From assembly GCA_029953675.1 (NCBI GenBank), contig JAMWBK010000004.1, positions 868,001 through 932,000 on the forward strand: a stretch of DNA of 64,000 bases. Direction: 5' to 3'. The notes under the pieces were generated by a model, which saw only the letters and a list, made by a program, of their open reading frames with translations, was not told where the DNA came from and made no database searches. The translations under genes and the position numbers were made by a program. The DNA is from Rhodosorus marinus (taxonomy: Eukaryota; Rhodophyta; Stylonematophyceae; Stylonematales; Stylonemataceae). Numbering within the stretch: position 1 is the first letter of the stretch; each line of letters starts with the position of its first letter. This document shows, one piece after another, positions 30,799 through 41,499 of the stretch.

Positions 30799-33700
30799 CT
30801 ATTTGTACCTGGCAACGAAGGAAGTCTCACTATCTTCGGTAAACTTCAGCATCCGGAACGCAGGCTCGGATGAATCATCAAGCCACTTGCGGAATTTTAG
30901 CTCAGTTCCACCAAACGACAATTCCTCCGGGCCACCGAATCCGAGCGTTGTACCAATGACCACGCGTTCCGTGAACGGAGTTGAACGGCCAACCTTCCCG
31001 CCGAAGGACACTGGAAGGCCTGAAGGCTCAGTGTCCACGTCAACCTCAACAGTCTTCGGCTCCACGACTACGGTTGAAGATGCAGAAACGCCGTTGTCTC
31101 GCACGCGACATTCAATCTCGATGCGGCTGAAGTCTTGATAGTTGTCAACGACCCAACTGCCCTCCAGCGTGTTCGCGATTGTTGCCTCCGCTCGGTTGGT
31201 ACAGTCGCCGTGAGTGCAGTGGAGGCGATTGATGAACCACGTAACGCTGGTTTCCGGCAGTTCTTTGCCAGCACTGCCGTAGGCAACTCCGCTAAACTTC
31301 AGCTCCTTGCCAACCGTGAACGTGCTCGGGAACCTGGTAAGAACGCAACCTGGCTCGCCAAAGTTGGGTGTACACTCGAATACTGGGTCGCCAAGGATAG
31401 CCACCTCGTCACCAACGCTGGAATTCGCGGCTCCCGCGCGAAGAACAACCTCATTCTTGTCCGTGATGTCGCATAGAATCACCTTTGATCCGTCCGTTTT
31501 GTTCAATGTCAAGCTGCATTGCTTTCCACTTAGCGTTTCTCCATCACCTTCAACTCTGAACCTAATATTTCCGTTTCCGGCCGATTCGGCTCCCACGCCA
31601 ACCTGCATTGACACGGCTGAGCATTTCCCATCAACCTGGTAGTGCAGATTTCTCTGCACCCGGTTGATCTTCAGGCACGTTTTCATTTCTACGGAGGAGA
31701 AGAAAAGTTGCAGTTTCTTTCCATCCGGAGTTCTGTCCTCCTTCCATTTGCCGTCCTCGCTCGAAAGCTTCAGATCGAAGAGGGACACTTCCTTGCCCTT
31801 GCATATCAGCGATTCAACCTCAAATACGCAAGTGGCGCCCGACGACTTGCTAACAAACCGCAAGCTGTCCTCGCCCTTCAAATTGATCTTCTTCCTCTTC
31901 GCGAGGTCAGAGTCATTGAACGAACCCCTGGCTGCAATCCCGGAAGTCTTGATTTGGAGATCGCACTCCCGGCCATCGGCATGCGCGGCACTTTTGCCGA
32001 ATGATACAATGGCTGAGGAACAGGACTCCAGCTTGAACTTGAGTTTCGTGTCTCCCTTGACGCCAATACCGTTTCCGTTTTTGTCATAAGTCACGGCCTT
32101 GTCCAGCACTGTGCAGTCGGAGGATACCTCGTGATTACCCTTTCCGCTGACGTCGACCGGGTCCAAAGCGGTCACATCCACTGTTGATCCAAAAGGAGCG
32201 GGTGTCGCAATCGAAAATTTCCTCACTCGCGCTACGTCAAGGTGATTTCCGTACACATCTCGAACGCCCAGGTTCAGGAAAAGCTCGTAGTTGTTATCAG
32301 GCAGCAACGGAGGGTTGACTGTGACATTGAGCACCGTCGAATCGTGGTTGAACGTCTTGGTTGCGGTCACGTTTGCTGACTGTGTTTGAATGAAAATAGC
32401 ATCGAAGGCATGCTTATGGTTCATCTGCTTGTCGAACGTGATCGTGAAAGTCGGATCCTCGTACGGCAACTCCTGCGTTGTCGGCAGTATCGATACAACT
32501 TTTACAGGGTTTGTGTCGTATCCGTTGCAAAACAGTTGAGGGCTGCCCCACGAGCCCACGGTAGTTTCGGAGAGACCAGCGCTTGGCGGGACGCATTGCA
32601 GATCCAACTTTTGTCCGTTAACGTCTTCAACCACTCCTACCTCGCCGTTGTATCTCAGCAACGTGTCCTGCGTCTGATAAATGACGGTGGGTTCTCCATT
32701 TTTCGTGACTGTCACGGAACAATTCATTGCTCCCGTCATTGGGAACCCGGCGACATCGTCAACACCGACTGAAGTCCGAAAGTGGTTACACGTGTCCGGG
32801 ATATTTACTCTGACTCTAGAGGGAACGGATGGGAAGCCAATTCCCTTTCCGTACTTGATGCCTCGGATGGAAATCTCCGCCCCACCGATCTGCTCGTCCA
32901 GGGTCAAACCCTCCGGCGAAGATTTTGTGATCTTCATATCAGAGATCTGTATGTTGTAAGATGCGTTCGTCTTGAAAGTTGAGGTAAACTTTGACGTCAT
33001 CTCAACACCGTTTATGGACGAGGCTTTCGTCACTGTGACTTTGTACTCCGTGTTCTCCTTCAGCGCTGATGTAGGCGCCACCTTCGCCGTCAGTTGCTCG
33101 TAGCGAAAGCTGATCTTTACAGGCACAGTCGTCCCGCTGGCTTTCTCGGTGAGCTCAATTGCGGCGTCCAGAGTATCCGAATCCATAGGCAAGCTGAACC
33201 TCACATCCACGGTCTGGTTTACAGGCACCCCCGCGCTTCCGTCATAGGGAACGAATTCAGCCACTGTAGGCGGACTCTTGTCCTCCACGTACTCAATGCG
33301 GTAAAGCGTATTCAGCTTATATGAAGTAAGGTAGACATATCCATCCGGATGCGGTTGCATGTTTACGATCGACCCAACCCCATTGGCAAACTCAATGGGC
33401 CCCTCCACCATCTCAAACTTCGAGTTCACTTTCAGCCTGTAGATCCAGTCGTTGTCGTAGTCAACCACGAATAACCAGTTGCTGTATTCTGACGGCCAAT
33501 CAGGGTTGGTATTCTGCATCACATCCACAATACAGGTTCCCGCGGGTTCCCCGAAGAAATGTGCATAATCCCAGATCGAGTTGAATCCAGCTTGGATCTT
33601 GCCGTCCTGGATATCTCGGCAGGCCGTGTAGTTCATCATGGGCAAGTCGTAGATGGGTCCTTGGGTACAGGGCCATCCAAAGTTCTTTCCCTTTTCCAGT

Positions 33701-34548
33701 GCGTACAGACTCTCCCAGGAAGCTTCTCCCACATTAATCGAGTACACAACGTCATCAACTTCAGAGTAGTGGAATCGCCACGCGTTTCGGATGCCCAGAT
33801 TCCACTGTTTCGCAATGTTCTCCTCCTGCGAAACTCCAGAGGTGAACCATGGGTTCCCAGGTACTCCCTTGCCGTTCCTGGTTACCCTCAGAATTTTCCC
33901 AGTCAAATACCCATTCTCCTGAACTACCATGAGCTCCGGAATAAAACCCGCGCTCGATCCGTCGTCACCAATCGCAACATACAAGTATCCGTGCTTGTCC
34001 ATCGTGATACCTCCCATACTGTGCTTGTTTCGATCGATGCAGATAACGTCGTCCTCGATCGGGTCCAATGTCGTGTTCAGACATCCCGGAGAGCTGGTGA
34101 CTGTGCCAAGGATAACCTTCTCGAATGTCGCCTTGGTGAAGGCGTTGTTGACAGTGAATCGAGCCGTGCTTCCCGTGGTGGGACTACTGTCATCACCTTG
34201 GGGCGGCTTGTTCACGTAGCTGCAGTACAGGTACCGGTGGTTCTCGAAATCGTAGTCGAAGGTGCAGGATTTCAGTCCCCGAGCGCCATAGAAGGCGATC
34301 TGTGAAGTAATATTAAGAAACGGTTCCTCCTGCCTCACATTGTTCACATACAACCACGCCACTCCGTTAAGCTCCAACAGAATATACTTCTCCTTATCGC
34401 CGCGCACGAAAACCGTTCCGATCGGGCTCGAGACGTCTGCATCCACGGTCTCGAGCTCGAACTGTGGATCATTGAAGTTCACGGCCAGTCCAGCACCGAA
34501 CAACAATGCGAAAAGCACCACGAAACTCCCCAACGCACCACCTCTCAT
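30799..34548 (-). CDS. Secreted glucose/sorbosone dehydrogenase-like protein with Big_5 and NPCBM-like domains (paralog 2)
   Basis: 1249 aa, intronless. Start at ATG 34548 because it opens directly into a signal peptide (GSFVVLFALLFGAGLA); the upstream frame has no other ATG. Beta-propeller about 25-420 with RNKHSMGGITMDKHG (173-187), GIRNAWRFHY (252-261) and KNFGWPC (288-294). Then Big_5-like (about 427-528, ending FTSTFKT), NPCBM-like (about 533-680, with IRGIKYGKGIGFPS and SVGVDDVAGF), a second Big_5-like domain (about 685-783), and a long C-terminal region with repeated Cys-containing beta-like segments. It has many NxS/T sites, as expected of a secreted glycoprotein. Same domain order as the gene at 21353-24649, with a longer C-terminus; probably an old duplication. 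Confidence 0.85.
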   Translation of the reverse strand: MRGGALGSFVVLFALLFGAGLAVNFNDPQFELETVDADVSSPIGTVFVRGDKEKYILLELNGVAWLYVNNVRQEEPFLNITSQIAFYGARGLKSCTFDYDFENHRYLYCSYVNKPPQGDDSSPTTGSTARFTVNNAFTKATFEKVILGTVTSSPGCLNTTLDPIEDDVICIDRNKHSMGGITMDKHGYLYVAIGDDGSSAGFIPELMVVQENGYLTGKILRVTRNGKGVPGNPWFTSGVSQEENIAKQWNLGIRNAWRFHYSEVDDVVYSINVGEASWESLYALEKGKNFGWPCTQGPIYDLPMMNYTACRDIQDGKIQAGFNSIWDYAHFFGEPAGTCIVDVMQNTNPDWPSEYSNWLFVVDYDNDWIYRLKVNSKFEMVEGPIEFANGVGSIVNMQPHPDGYVYLTSYKLNTLYRIEYVEDKSPPTVAEFVPYDGSAGVPVNQTVDVRFSLPMDSDTLDAAIELTEKASGTTVPVKISFRYEQLTAKVAPTSALKENTEYKVTVTKASSINGVEMTSKFTSTFKTNASYNIQISDMKITKSSPEGLTLDEQIGGAEISIRGIKYGKGIGFPSVPSRVRVNIPDTCNHFRTSVGVDDVAGFPMTGAMNCSVTVTKNGEPTVIYQTQDTLLRYNGEVGVVEDVNGQKLDLQCVPPSAGLSETTVGSWGSPQLFCNGYDTNPVKVVSILPTTQELPYEDPTFTITFDKQMNHKHAFDAIFIQTQSANVTATKTFNHDSTVLNVTVNPPLLPDNNYELFLNLGVRDVYGNHLDVARVRKFSIATPAPFGSTVDVTALDPVDVSGKGNHEVSSDCTVLDKAVTYDKNGNGIGVKGDTKLKFKLESCSSAIVSFGKSAAHADGRECDLQIKTSGIAARGSFNDSDLAKRKKINLKGEDSLRFVSKSSGATCVFEVESLICKGKEVSLFDLKLSSEDGKWKEDRTPDGKKLQLFFSSVEMKTCLKINRVQRNLHYQVDGKCSAVSMQVGVGAESAGNGNIRFRVEGDGETLSGKQCSLTLNKTDGSKVILCDITDKNEVVLRAGAANSSVGDEVAILGDPVFECTPNFGEPGCVLTRFPSTFTVGKELKFSGVAYGSAGKELPETSVTWFINRLHCTHGDCTNRAEATIANTLEGSWVVDNYQDFSRIEIECRVRDNGVSASSTVVVEPKTVEVDVDTEPSGLPVSFGGKVGRSTPFTERVVIGTTLGFGGPEELSFGGTELKFRKWLDDSSEPAFRMLKFTEDSETSFVARYK

Positions 34549-34692
34549 CCTCCCCGATAGTTCAGACTCAATCAGGCTATGCACCCCTCCTCCAATCACT
34601 AAAACAAAACAGGAAAACTTCTCAAAAGACCTTGTCACATCCCGTACCTCCTCTGCTACCCGTCTCCTGCTTCCACTTCTCAAACTGAAGCG

Positions 34693-34699
34693 CTTTATA
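34693..34699 (-). promoter_or_regulatory. Putative TATA box of paralog 2
   Basis: TATAAAG on the minus strand, about 145 bp before the ATG at 34548. Confidence 0.45.
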
Positions 34700-34739
34700 C
34701 CTCCAAAATCCGAATCCTCTTGTTGACTGCAGAGAAGAA

Positions 34740-36239
34740 GAAGACGATGCCTTCCGATCCTCTTTCATGAATTCTTTACAAAATCCCTGGCCAAAGGATC
34801 CGGCTCACTGCCCAATGTTCCTTACAACGCTTAAGCTGCCCCTTTGCTCCATGCTGACACGCCGTCGATCACACTTGAAATCCGAAAATATTTTCGTGGC
34901 ATCGGACCAATGTTCTTGTATTCAGGTATTATAGCATAGGTCAAAAGTCACTAATTGAATCCAATCTTTGGCCAGCAGATAATTTCCATTATTTTGTTTT
35001 CGAAAAAAGATCGTTAATCTCGAAATTTGAGTGGTGTCCATCGGATTGTCTTCCTCTCGCCCCACTCCCACCTTTCCCCCACTCCAAAATGCTCGAAGAC
35101 AAATTCAAAGTTAAAATTTATGGGGTGGTCGCTCGCATGGGACGCCCAGTAAGGTCTTAGCTGCCCCAAACAAGATAATATTCAAAAAACATACTTTGAT
35201 TTGGAAGGAAAGGATATCTGAGACGTTGACAATTTATTTTTAGTATTTCCATGAAAATAATATTCACAAAACCTATTATTTGGAAAAACACCTGGTGAGA
35301 TTTTGTTTGATGACGTTTTAATTACAATGTGATAATTGGTTGTTGAGTTTGGTGTTCGATACGTCGCGAAGGAGGTGTAAGGCACAGTTTTTACATATAA
35401 TATTAGTTCTTTTGGAGATCGACAGGTTTTTCAATGATTTCGAAGGAAGCTTGCGGGGCTGGTCATTTCTGTCTGTTTCAGAGAATAGTGAGCGGCATCG
35501 CGAATGAACGTATTCATCTGAGTTGCTATCAGCCCCCCCTACACTTTCATATATGATTTACAGTGAGCCAAATATTTTTTTCTATGGAATGGCGAATTAC
35601 TCTGAGAAGATAGACTGGGTATGATATTTGATATTTGAGAGTCTATTTGGATATGAGAACGTTGTGCGGTAGGGCGTCCTTTCCGAGAACGTGTACCAAC
35701 CGTCGAAACAGAGAGGGCCGATGTAAAGACTCGGAAAATGGGTTTCTTTCTCGAAGGGGAAGAAACCCGATGGGACGGTCAATCTATTTGTGGTTTTATG
35801 GTGCCGATGGGACAGTCAATATATTGTGATTGAAAAGGACTACAGGGACGATACATTATGGGCGTCTGCCTCACCTCACACACATTACATTGACGTTTGC
35901 GTCCTGGTCATCACGCCCGGTTCTCTGATAAAACACCTGATAACAGATCTCTCCAACTCGGACGCTGAAGCTCGAACTTGGGCCTCAAGCTAGAGCCTAC
36001 TGAGGTCGACTTACGTTCACCCGTCAGACAACGAGTCAGCCGAAAAGACTTCAAAGAACTAAGATTAAACACGCCCCAAAACCCTACGAAATCAGCTAGC
36101 TAAGAAATCCTCTATATTTAGAAGTATTAGAGTTGTTTTGTACTCAAATGGACTTGTTTTTGCTGTTTTTTGCAAGGAGCGGCTAGATCTCTTCTATAAT
36201 TTTTGGAAATTCAATAGAGGTTTTATAGGAAGAGATTAT
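34740..36239. other. Intergenic region, no gene recognised
   Basis: AT-rich. A short direct repeat GATGGGAC(G/A)GTCAAT occurs at about 35769 and 35806. No supported coding sequence. Confidence 0.5.
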
Positions 36240-36990
36240 GTGGACTGAACGAATTTATTCAGAGAATAGGAAAAACAATTCTTCTGATGACATCGAGCGG
36301 GTCCTCGCTGGGAGACAACGACGCCCTGAGATGACTGTAGTTGTTCGGAGAATGAAAAAAAAACTCAGTTGCTGACAGAGAGTGGCTCCCTCCTCGCTGG
36401 GAGAACTCGACGACAAAACTTGATCATCCGTTTATTCAGAGCCTAATTTTTACTACCCTGAGAAAGGAAAAACAAGACCCTGGAGGATGACGTGCGTCTA
36501 ACAATAACGCAGTATTGGAACGGCAGCTGGGCAAAGAAAGATCCGTGAGGAGGCTGTGAAGACGCCCTGGGTCGCTACGAAGCCATCGAGAACCTGCGCT
36601 ATCAACTAAGCCAAAGCGCTCGGTGATGAGGGGAACAAACGGTGTGATCTTCGCGTGCAGCGGCTTCTGAAAAAAAGACCAAGCTCATCGTCAGCATTTA
36701 TCCCTGGCCAAAAACGAACGGCTGCGCACAAACTTTTTGCATGCTCTACACTTACCGGCAGGCATGAATTTGTTTATTCGGAGTGTGAATAACAGTGTAA
36801 AAAAGCCCTCCACCATGAAAGCAGGACTCAATACGCCACAGAAGGAAACTCAAACAGGCGAACAGCGGGGAGAGCCGGTCGGGGTCTCACTGAACAATTC
36901 CCGCGGTCAGCGGGAACAGACTGAATCCATGAAGCGTGACCGTACTGACGACCACAGACTGTAGGGCTAAAGAACGCTAAGACAAGGAGA
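36240..36990 (-). mobile_element. Ancient group A-like 3' ends, repeated remnants
   Basis: Three minus-strand stretches (about 36248-36420, 36428-36665 and 36772-36960) each start with a TTTATTC(A/G)GAG word, corresponding to TTTAATCGGAG of the A tail. The latter two continue with heavily mutated versions of the A endonuclease end: the region equivalent to GAACCAACAGAGTCCATGAA is readable as GAACAGACTGAATCCATGAA at about 36918-36937. Substitutions and gaps are extensive. Confidence 0.55.
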
Positions 36991-37494
36991 GAGTCTAGAC
37001 ATATCCCAAGCGTATTTCACTTCTTTCGCCGTAGACAACGGCAAAAAACAACACCAAGCTAGCACCACAGCCCAAACTCCATCCCCAGCTTACCTCATCT
37101 TTCACAGACTACGAGCTGGTAGCACAGCCAGGATTCTCACGCTCAGCTGTGCTACCACAGGCTGTCGAGTCCCAAAAAGCTTAGGAGCCAGCAGAATCCG
37201 TAGGACAATTCTGAACCTATTGACTTTAGGAAATTATTACATGTTTCCAGCCAACCCGATGGTAAAAAAAGAGAAAAACAAGTTGTTTTCCGAATCCATA
37301 TACCATCGTATTTTCTTCTCTTTTACTTCTAAGATGAAAATCTTATTTAATCATAATAAAAACAAATACGAACTTTCTAAATATGGGTGACCAGATAACC
37401 AATGATAACGTAGGCAATTTAATATTTTGTTTATTTGAACTTGTTCTTCTTGCAGTCTATTTTTGGGTTATGGTTGGCTAGTGAATAAATGAAC
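36991..37494. other. No gene recognised
   Basis: AT-rich spacer between two sets of group A-like remnants. Confidence 0.4.
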
Positions 37495-37960
37495 GTGTTC
37501 TCCGCTACCTCAACAAATGTGTTTATTCAGAGGGTGGCAAAAAATATTAACCCGAGGGGAAAAAGAAGACGACCACTGAAGATCTCCCGCCTCCAACATC
37601 AAAGCAGCGTTCATACGCCACAGCAAGAACGAGTTACTAACAACGAGGACGGCTGGTCGAGGGGCTCGCGGAACAATTCGTAAAGCCGACGGGAACCAAT
37701 GGAATCCATACACCCAACACACTCAATTACCAAGGACAAGAGACGATGAGCAAATGCCAGAGCTCGAATTCCAGGGAAAGAGAAAGCCCCCTCCTCCCCC
37801 ACCTCTCTCCCCCGTGACGTCACATCGTGTCAGCGGCAGATAAAGGTTAAGCCCGCGGATTGGGAGCAGCGAGGTCAACGTACGCGCCACTCGATGATTG
37901 TGGTATGAGCCCGACGACCGTTAGCGGAGACTTTCACATCGCTAGCTCGGAAGCACTGCA
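37495..37960 (-). mobile_element. Divergent group A-like fragment
   Basis: Starts with GTTTATTCAGAGGGTGGC (tail equivalent), then a CCCGAGGGG hairpin word and a minus-strand frame readable as an eroded A C-terminus (RALAFAHRLLSLVIECVGCMDS-like, 37823-37611; compare ASALAHRLVPLIIECFGFMD in young copies). Homology continues weakly into the region before the C-terminus, to about 37960. Confidence 0.7.
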
Positions 37961-38059
37961 CATTCACCATTTGCCCCCCGTTGAAAGATGAGCCATTGAA
38001 CTGAAATTCATGACAAGGATAGACTGGCTTCCTGAGAAGCTTAAAAAGGGCAAGCTCTC

Positions 38060-38236
38060 ATGAGGGAGTTTGCTGATATTTTTCTCGAAGTCATTAACCC
38101 AAGTGCCGCCCGCACACCGGAAAGTGACCAAACGATCTTTGTGAGGCAGGCTGAGGAGGACAAGGCTATTTACCAGTTCTTTGAACTACAAGCGCGTGCA
38201 CAAGTTGCCTTCCAGGTGGGAAAGCATGCAAGATGA
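38060..38236 (+). CDS. Small hypothetical ORF
   Basis: ATG at 38060 opens 58 codons (MREFADIFLEVINPS start) ending at TGA 38234-38236. Composition is protein-like (mixed charged and aromatic residues), but there is no known motif and no promoter evidence. It may be a remnant exon of a lost gene or element. Confidence 0.2.
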   Translation: MREFADIFLEVINPSAARTPESDQTIFVRQAEEDKAIYQFFELQARAQVAFQVGKHAR

Positions 38237-38619
38237 ACATTCCTAGCAAGCCTGCTCTGTACGGAACATTCCCAAAAACCTGTCCTACTAGTTAACGCCA
38301 GTATTTCTGACCGTTGTGGAGTCCGCTCTTTGCAAAGAACAATTCCCTCTATTCACGATCATTGCCTCTGTCTGCTGCGAACCCATGAGCAATAGTAGAC
38401 ACGCAACTATTTTCATATATTTGTAACAAGATCTCAGTTCTCAGCTCGAGGAGTTCCAGTAATAATTATTTGAATATTGTTAATCACTTCTATGTACATA
38501 AGTGTTGATCTGATCTGGTCACGATCGCTGAATGCATCGATCTAGTCCAGTGTTAGAGCTGTCCGCTCGCCAGCTTTTTGCAGCCGAGCGAGAGCAAGGC
38601 GCTGACTTCGACACCGCGT
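38237..38619. other. Intergenic, no gene recognised
   Basis: 3' flank of the minus-strand zinc-finger gene; nothing else is seen. Confidence 0.4.
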
Positions 38620-39888
38620 TCAGTGGATCTTGTGTTTCAACCTAAGGTGCCGTTTCAAATCCGAGCTCTGGAAGTACTTTGAGTTGCAGACGCGGCACTG
38701 ATGGTGTCTAGACTTTTCATGGACTGACCTCCGGTGCCTCACGAGCTTGGGTTTGGTCCCAAAACCGCGTCCGCAGATATCGCAGAAGTTGAATGCGGCC
38801 TTCTCATGAACAGTTTGAATGTGCACACGAACGTGACCGGACTGAGAGAATCTCTTCCCGCAAATTTCGCAGGGATAATTGCGTACGCGCAAATGGACGC
38901 TGTCGATGTGCCTCTTCAACTCGTACACCCGTTTAAACTCGTGTCCACACTCGGTGCACACATTTTCGCTGCCTGCCTCATCGGCGCTACTCCGCGGAGG
39001 GGAAGCAAACGAGTCATCAATACCCGGTGGATCAGCAGACTCGCTCGATGTCAATTCCTCTGTGCTTGGAAGTGCCAGCATTTCCTTCGCTGCAACAGCT
39101 GATCCAAGCGATTTGAAAAGCGCTCTGTCAAACAGCTTGTTCACAAAGTCCCTCCGCAGTTCACAGAGCTCGGGTCCACTAACAAACCTGTGAGCCAAAT
39201 TGACCTTGTACTTGCTCTCTGTCAGCTTCATTCCCATGGCATGAGCGATTTCCACCTGCATCCTACCCCAGGTCTTCGACAAAGCAGGTGCCACAGCTCT
39301 AAACCGTTCCCAGCAAGTCCCTTCGAGTTTGACGTCACGGTTGAAGTCGAGCGGCCCGTAATCCTGCTGGCCGTCGACATCTGAAGCCTTAATAACTTCG
39401 TCCACAATCCAGGGTGCATCCTTGTGGAATAAAATGGCCCTCATTGAGCACCAGCGCATACAATTATTGGTGATTTCGCCGCTCATCGTCGACAAAGATA
39501 TACGACCAGATTCGTATGCTACTGAAGCATGCGCCCTGAAGTTACTGCTCCCACGAACTGAGTACATCGAGAATCGTGTATCCAATATGCCATCATCGGA
39601 CGAGAATTTCGCTAGTGGGTTACTACCGTTCGTCATCCGACCTAGGCAGTACTCGTCAGAGTCATACTCGCACATCAGCAGGGACGTCCTTTGGATCCGC
39701 ACCGGAGCCATTTGCCAACCTGAAATCGACTCTGACTCTACCCGTTTCTCCACAGCAACAGACGACTCCAACCACCTCGAGTTCTCGTTGCATCGGTCCT
39801 CAGTGTACAACAGCCAACGTAACATCGGCTCAGACACTTTCCAATCCCCAAACAACATCCTCTTCGTCGGCTCATCCATCCCGTCCAT
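38620..39888 (-). CDS. C2H2 zinc-finger protein, four fingers
   Basis: 422 aa, intronless, ATG at 39888. The N-terminal ~300 residues have no recognised domain; they include an acidic/serine-rich patch (about 276-306). Four tandem C2H2 fingers follow: Cys311/314-His327/332, Cys340/343-His356/361, Cys369/372-His385/390 and Cys398/401-His414/419. Linkers between fingers are of the HEK-type. The array ends the protein (KHKIH). It probably binds DNA in the nucleus as a transcription regulator, but a function specific to this gene cannot be given. C2H2 arrays are also found in domesticated transposon proteins; no transposase residues were seen here. Confidence 0.85.
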   Translation of the reverse strand: MDGMDEPTKRMLFGDWKVSEPMLRWLLYTEDRCNENSRWLESSVAVEKRVESESISGWQMAPVRIQRTSLLMCEYDSDEYCLGRMTNGSNPLAKFSSDDGILDTRFSMYSVRGSSNFRAHASVAYESGRISLSTMSGEITNNCMRWCSMRAILFHKDAPWIVDEVIKASDVDGQQDYGPLDFNRDVKLEGTCWERFRAVAPALSKTWGRMQVEIAHAMGMKLTESKYKVNLAHRFVSGPELCELRRDFVNKLFDRALFKSLGSAVAAKEMLALPSTEELTSSESADPPGIDDSFASPPRSSADEAGSENVCTECGHEFKRVYELKRHIDSVHLRVRNYPCEICGKRFSQSGHVRVHIQTVHEKAAFNFCDICGRGFGTKPKLVRHRRSVHEKSRHHQCRVCNSKYFQSSDLKRHLRLKHKIH

Positions 39889-41480
39889 AAGTTCATTTAC
39901 AAAATCACCGCACCCAAAAAAAAATTTAAAAAAGTGGTTCCTCCTCTCAACCCCCTCCCCCCTCGCCCTTCCACCCCCTTAGAGACACGTCAAAATTTTT
40001 ATCCTTTTATCCACTGACTTTCCTCATTTAAAACAATCATCTCCTCCTTCCCGGCTCTTATTCAACATCCTTCCATCCTTTCATCTCCATGCCCCCCGCC
40101 TCCCCACCCCATTCCCCCCACTCCTTGCCCACCTACATCTGTCCGCAATAATATATATATATTCCCAACTTCACAAATTTTTGACTCATTCCATTTACTG
40201 GCGCACCTTCAATAATGATTGAGAGGAATCATTATTTAATACATTCTGTCCTTAATTAATAAACATTTATCATTATTTTGGTTTTATATTACTAATTTAT
40301 TAATTTATGCAATATATATAGGAATGTCTAAGGATTTAATTATGAATCTCGTGCGCCCAATAATGACTGAATCACTCGTCGGAGCTGTTGGCAGATGGGG
40401 TTTGAAAATATTAAGGGTCAAACGTAGATTTTTACATATGCTTTTTTCTATGTTCCTGCGAGAAACAAAATTAAGCTAAAAGCGGATTTTGGAGGGTTGG
40501 GAAGAAAAAAAAAGCGAATCTCCGGCTGTGCGACATTGATGGACTGACTGACTGCCAGCAATGCGGATGCGTTGGAGAACGGGGTGCAGCACGTCCTTCG
40601 TGAGATTTTCGGCGTGAGAGTTTCTTTTCTTTTTGAGGTCGGGGTTGTAAATTAGGAATGGTAGAAATCGGTGACATCAGTCGAACTGGTTTGGTTTCGG
40701 AGGAAAGCCAATGGACCCGGTGCATAAATAAGAAACATGAAGTTGTTTTTCTCCTATTTCTGCATGCGGGTATCAGCTACCGAAATCTTATGTCACTCGT
40801 CTGCAAGTCTTTCACAATGAGGGATTCCCATCCAATTTTCCGGTAGAAATAGAACCCATATATTGGATCTTTTCGTGCGCCAACACATATATCTCAAATA
40901 AAGCTTTTCCATCCTATCTGTATGGTTTTCTTTACAATTAACGAATATTGTGATTGATCAACAAAATTATACGATATTTATGATCTATTTTTGAGGAAGT
41001 CCTTGTCTTTATTAGTCAATGTCGTTCTTCATACGTAGATTAATTCAGTCTCTTTGTTTCCCCTCTCAGTTTTTTCTTTCCGGTGCCGATTAAATAAAGT
41101 CATTTCAATATGGCATGTACCAACGACCGATATAGACTAGAGTTCTAAATATAGATATATATAGTATTATATAGAGAAGAATTGAAACTTGTTAGAGTTT
41201 TGATTAAGAATATTATAGACAATATATTCATGTTTTGGGAGGGAGTTGGTGTTTGGGCGGACCAAGCCGTTTTTTAGGCTTAGTCAATTAGAACCTGATA
41301 TTGGACCCAACGTCGAATATCAAAACAAATTCTTTTCTTAAAGGAACAAGCCTCCTCCTTTATTTAGGCTACTATAGACCCGTCTAGACGGCAATAGTTA
41401 AATCTATTCCCCTTTCAACCTTGATGTGCCTTCTCTTTTGTTGTACCAAGTAGGTCGGGTTTTTCGGTGTTTACCCCTTT
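39889..41480. other. Intergenic region, no gene recognised
   Basis: Pyrimidine-rich leader just upstream of the zinc-finger gene (39930-40140), a TA microsatellite near 40149-40162, and AT-rich sequence to 41230. No supported frame. Confidence 0.5.
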
Positions 41481-41499
41481 AAACCCTCCTGTTCTCGTG

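Noticed and set aside
33559-34305. 248-codon plus-strand frame
   Set aside because: It is wholly antisense to the beta-propeller of the well-supported minus-strand gene and has no motif.
34549-34683. N-terminal extension of paralog 2
   Set aside because: No ATG in the extension; the signal peptide begins right after ATG 34548.
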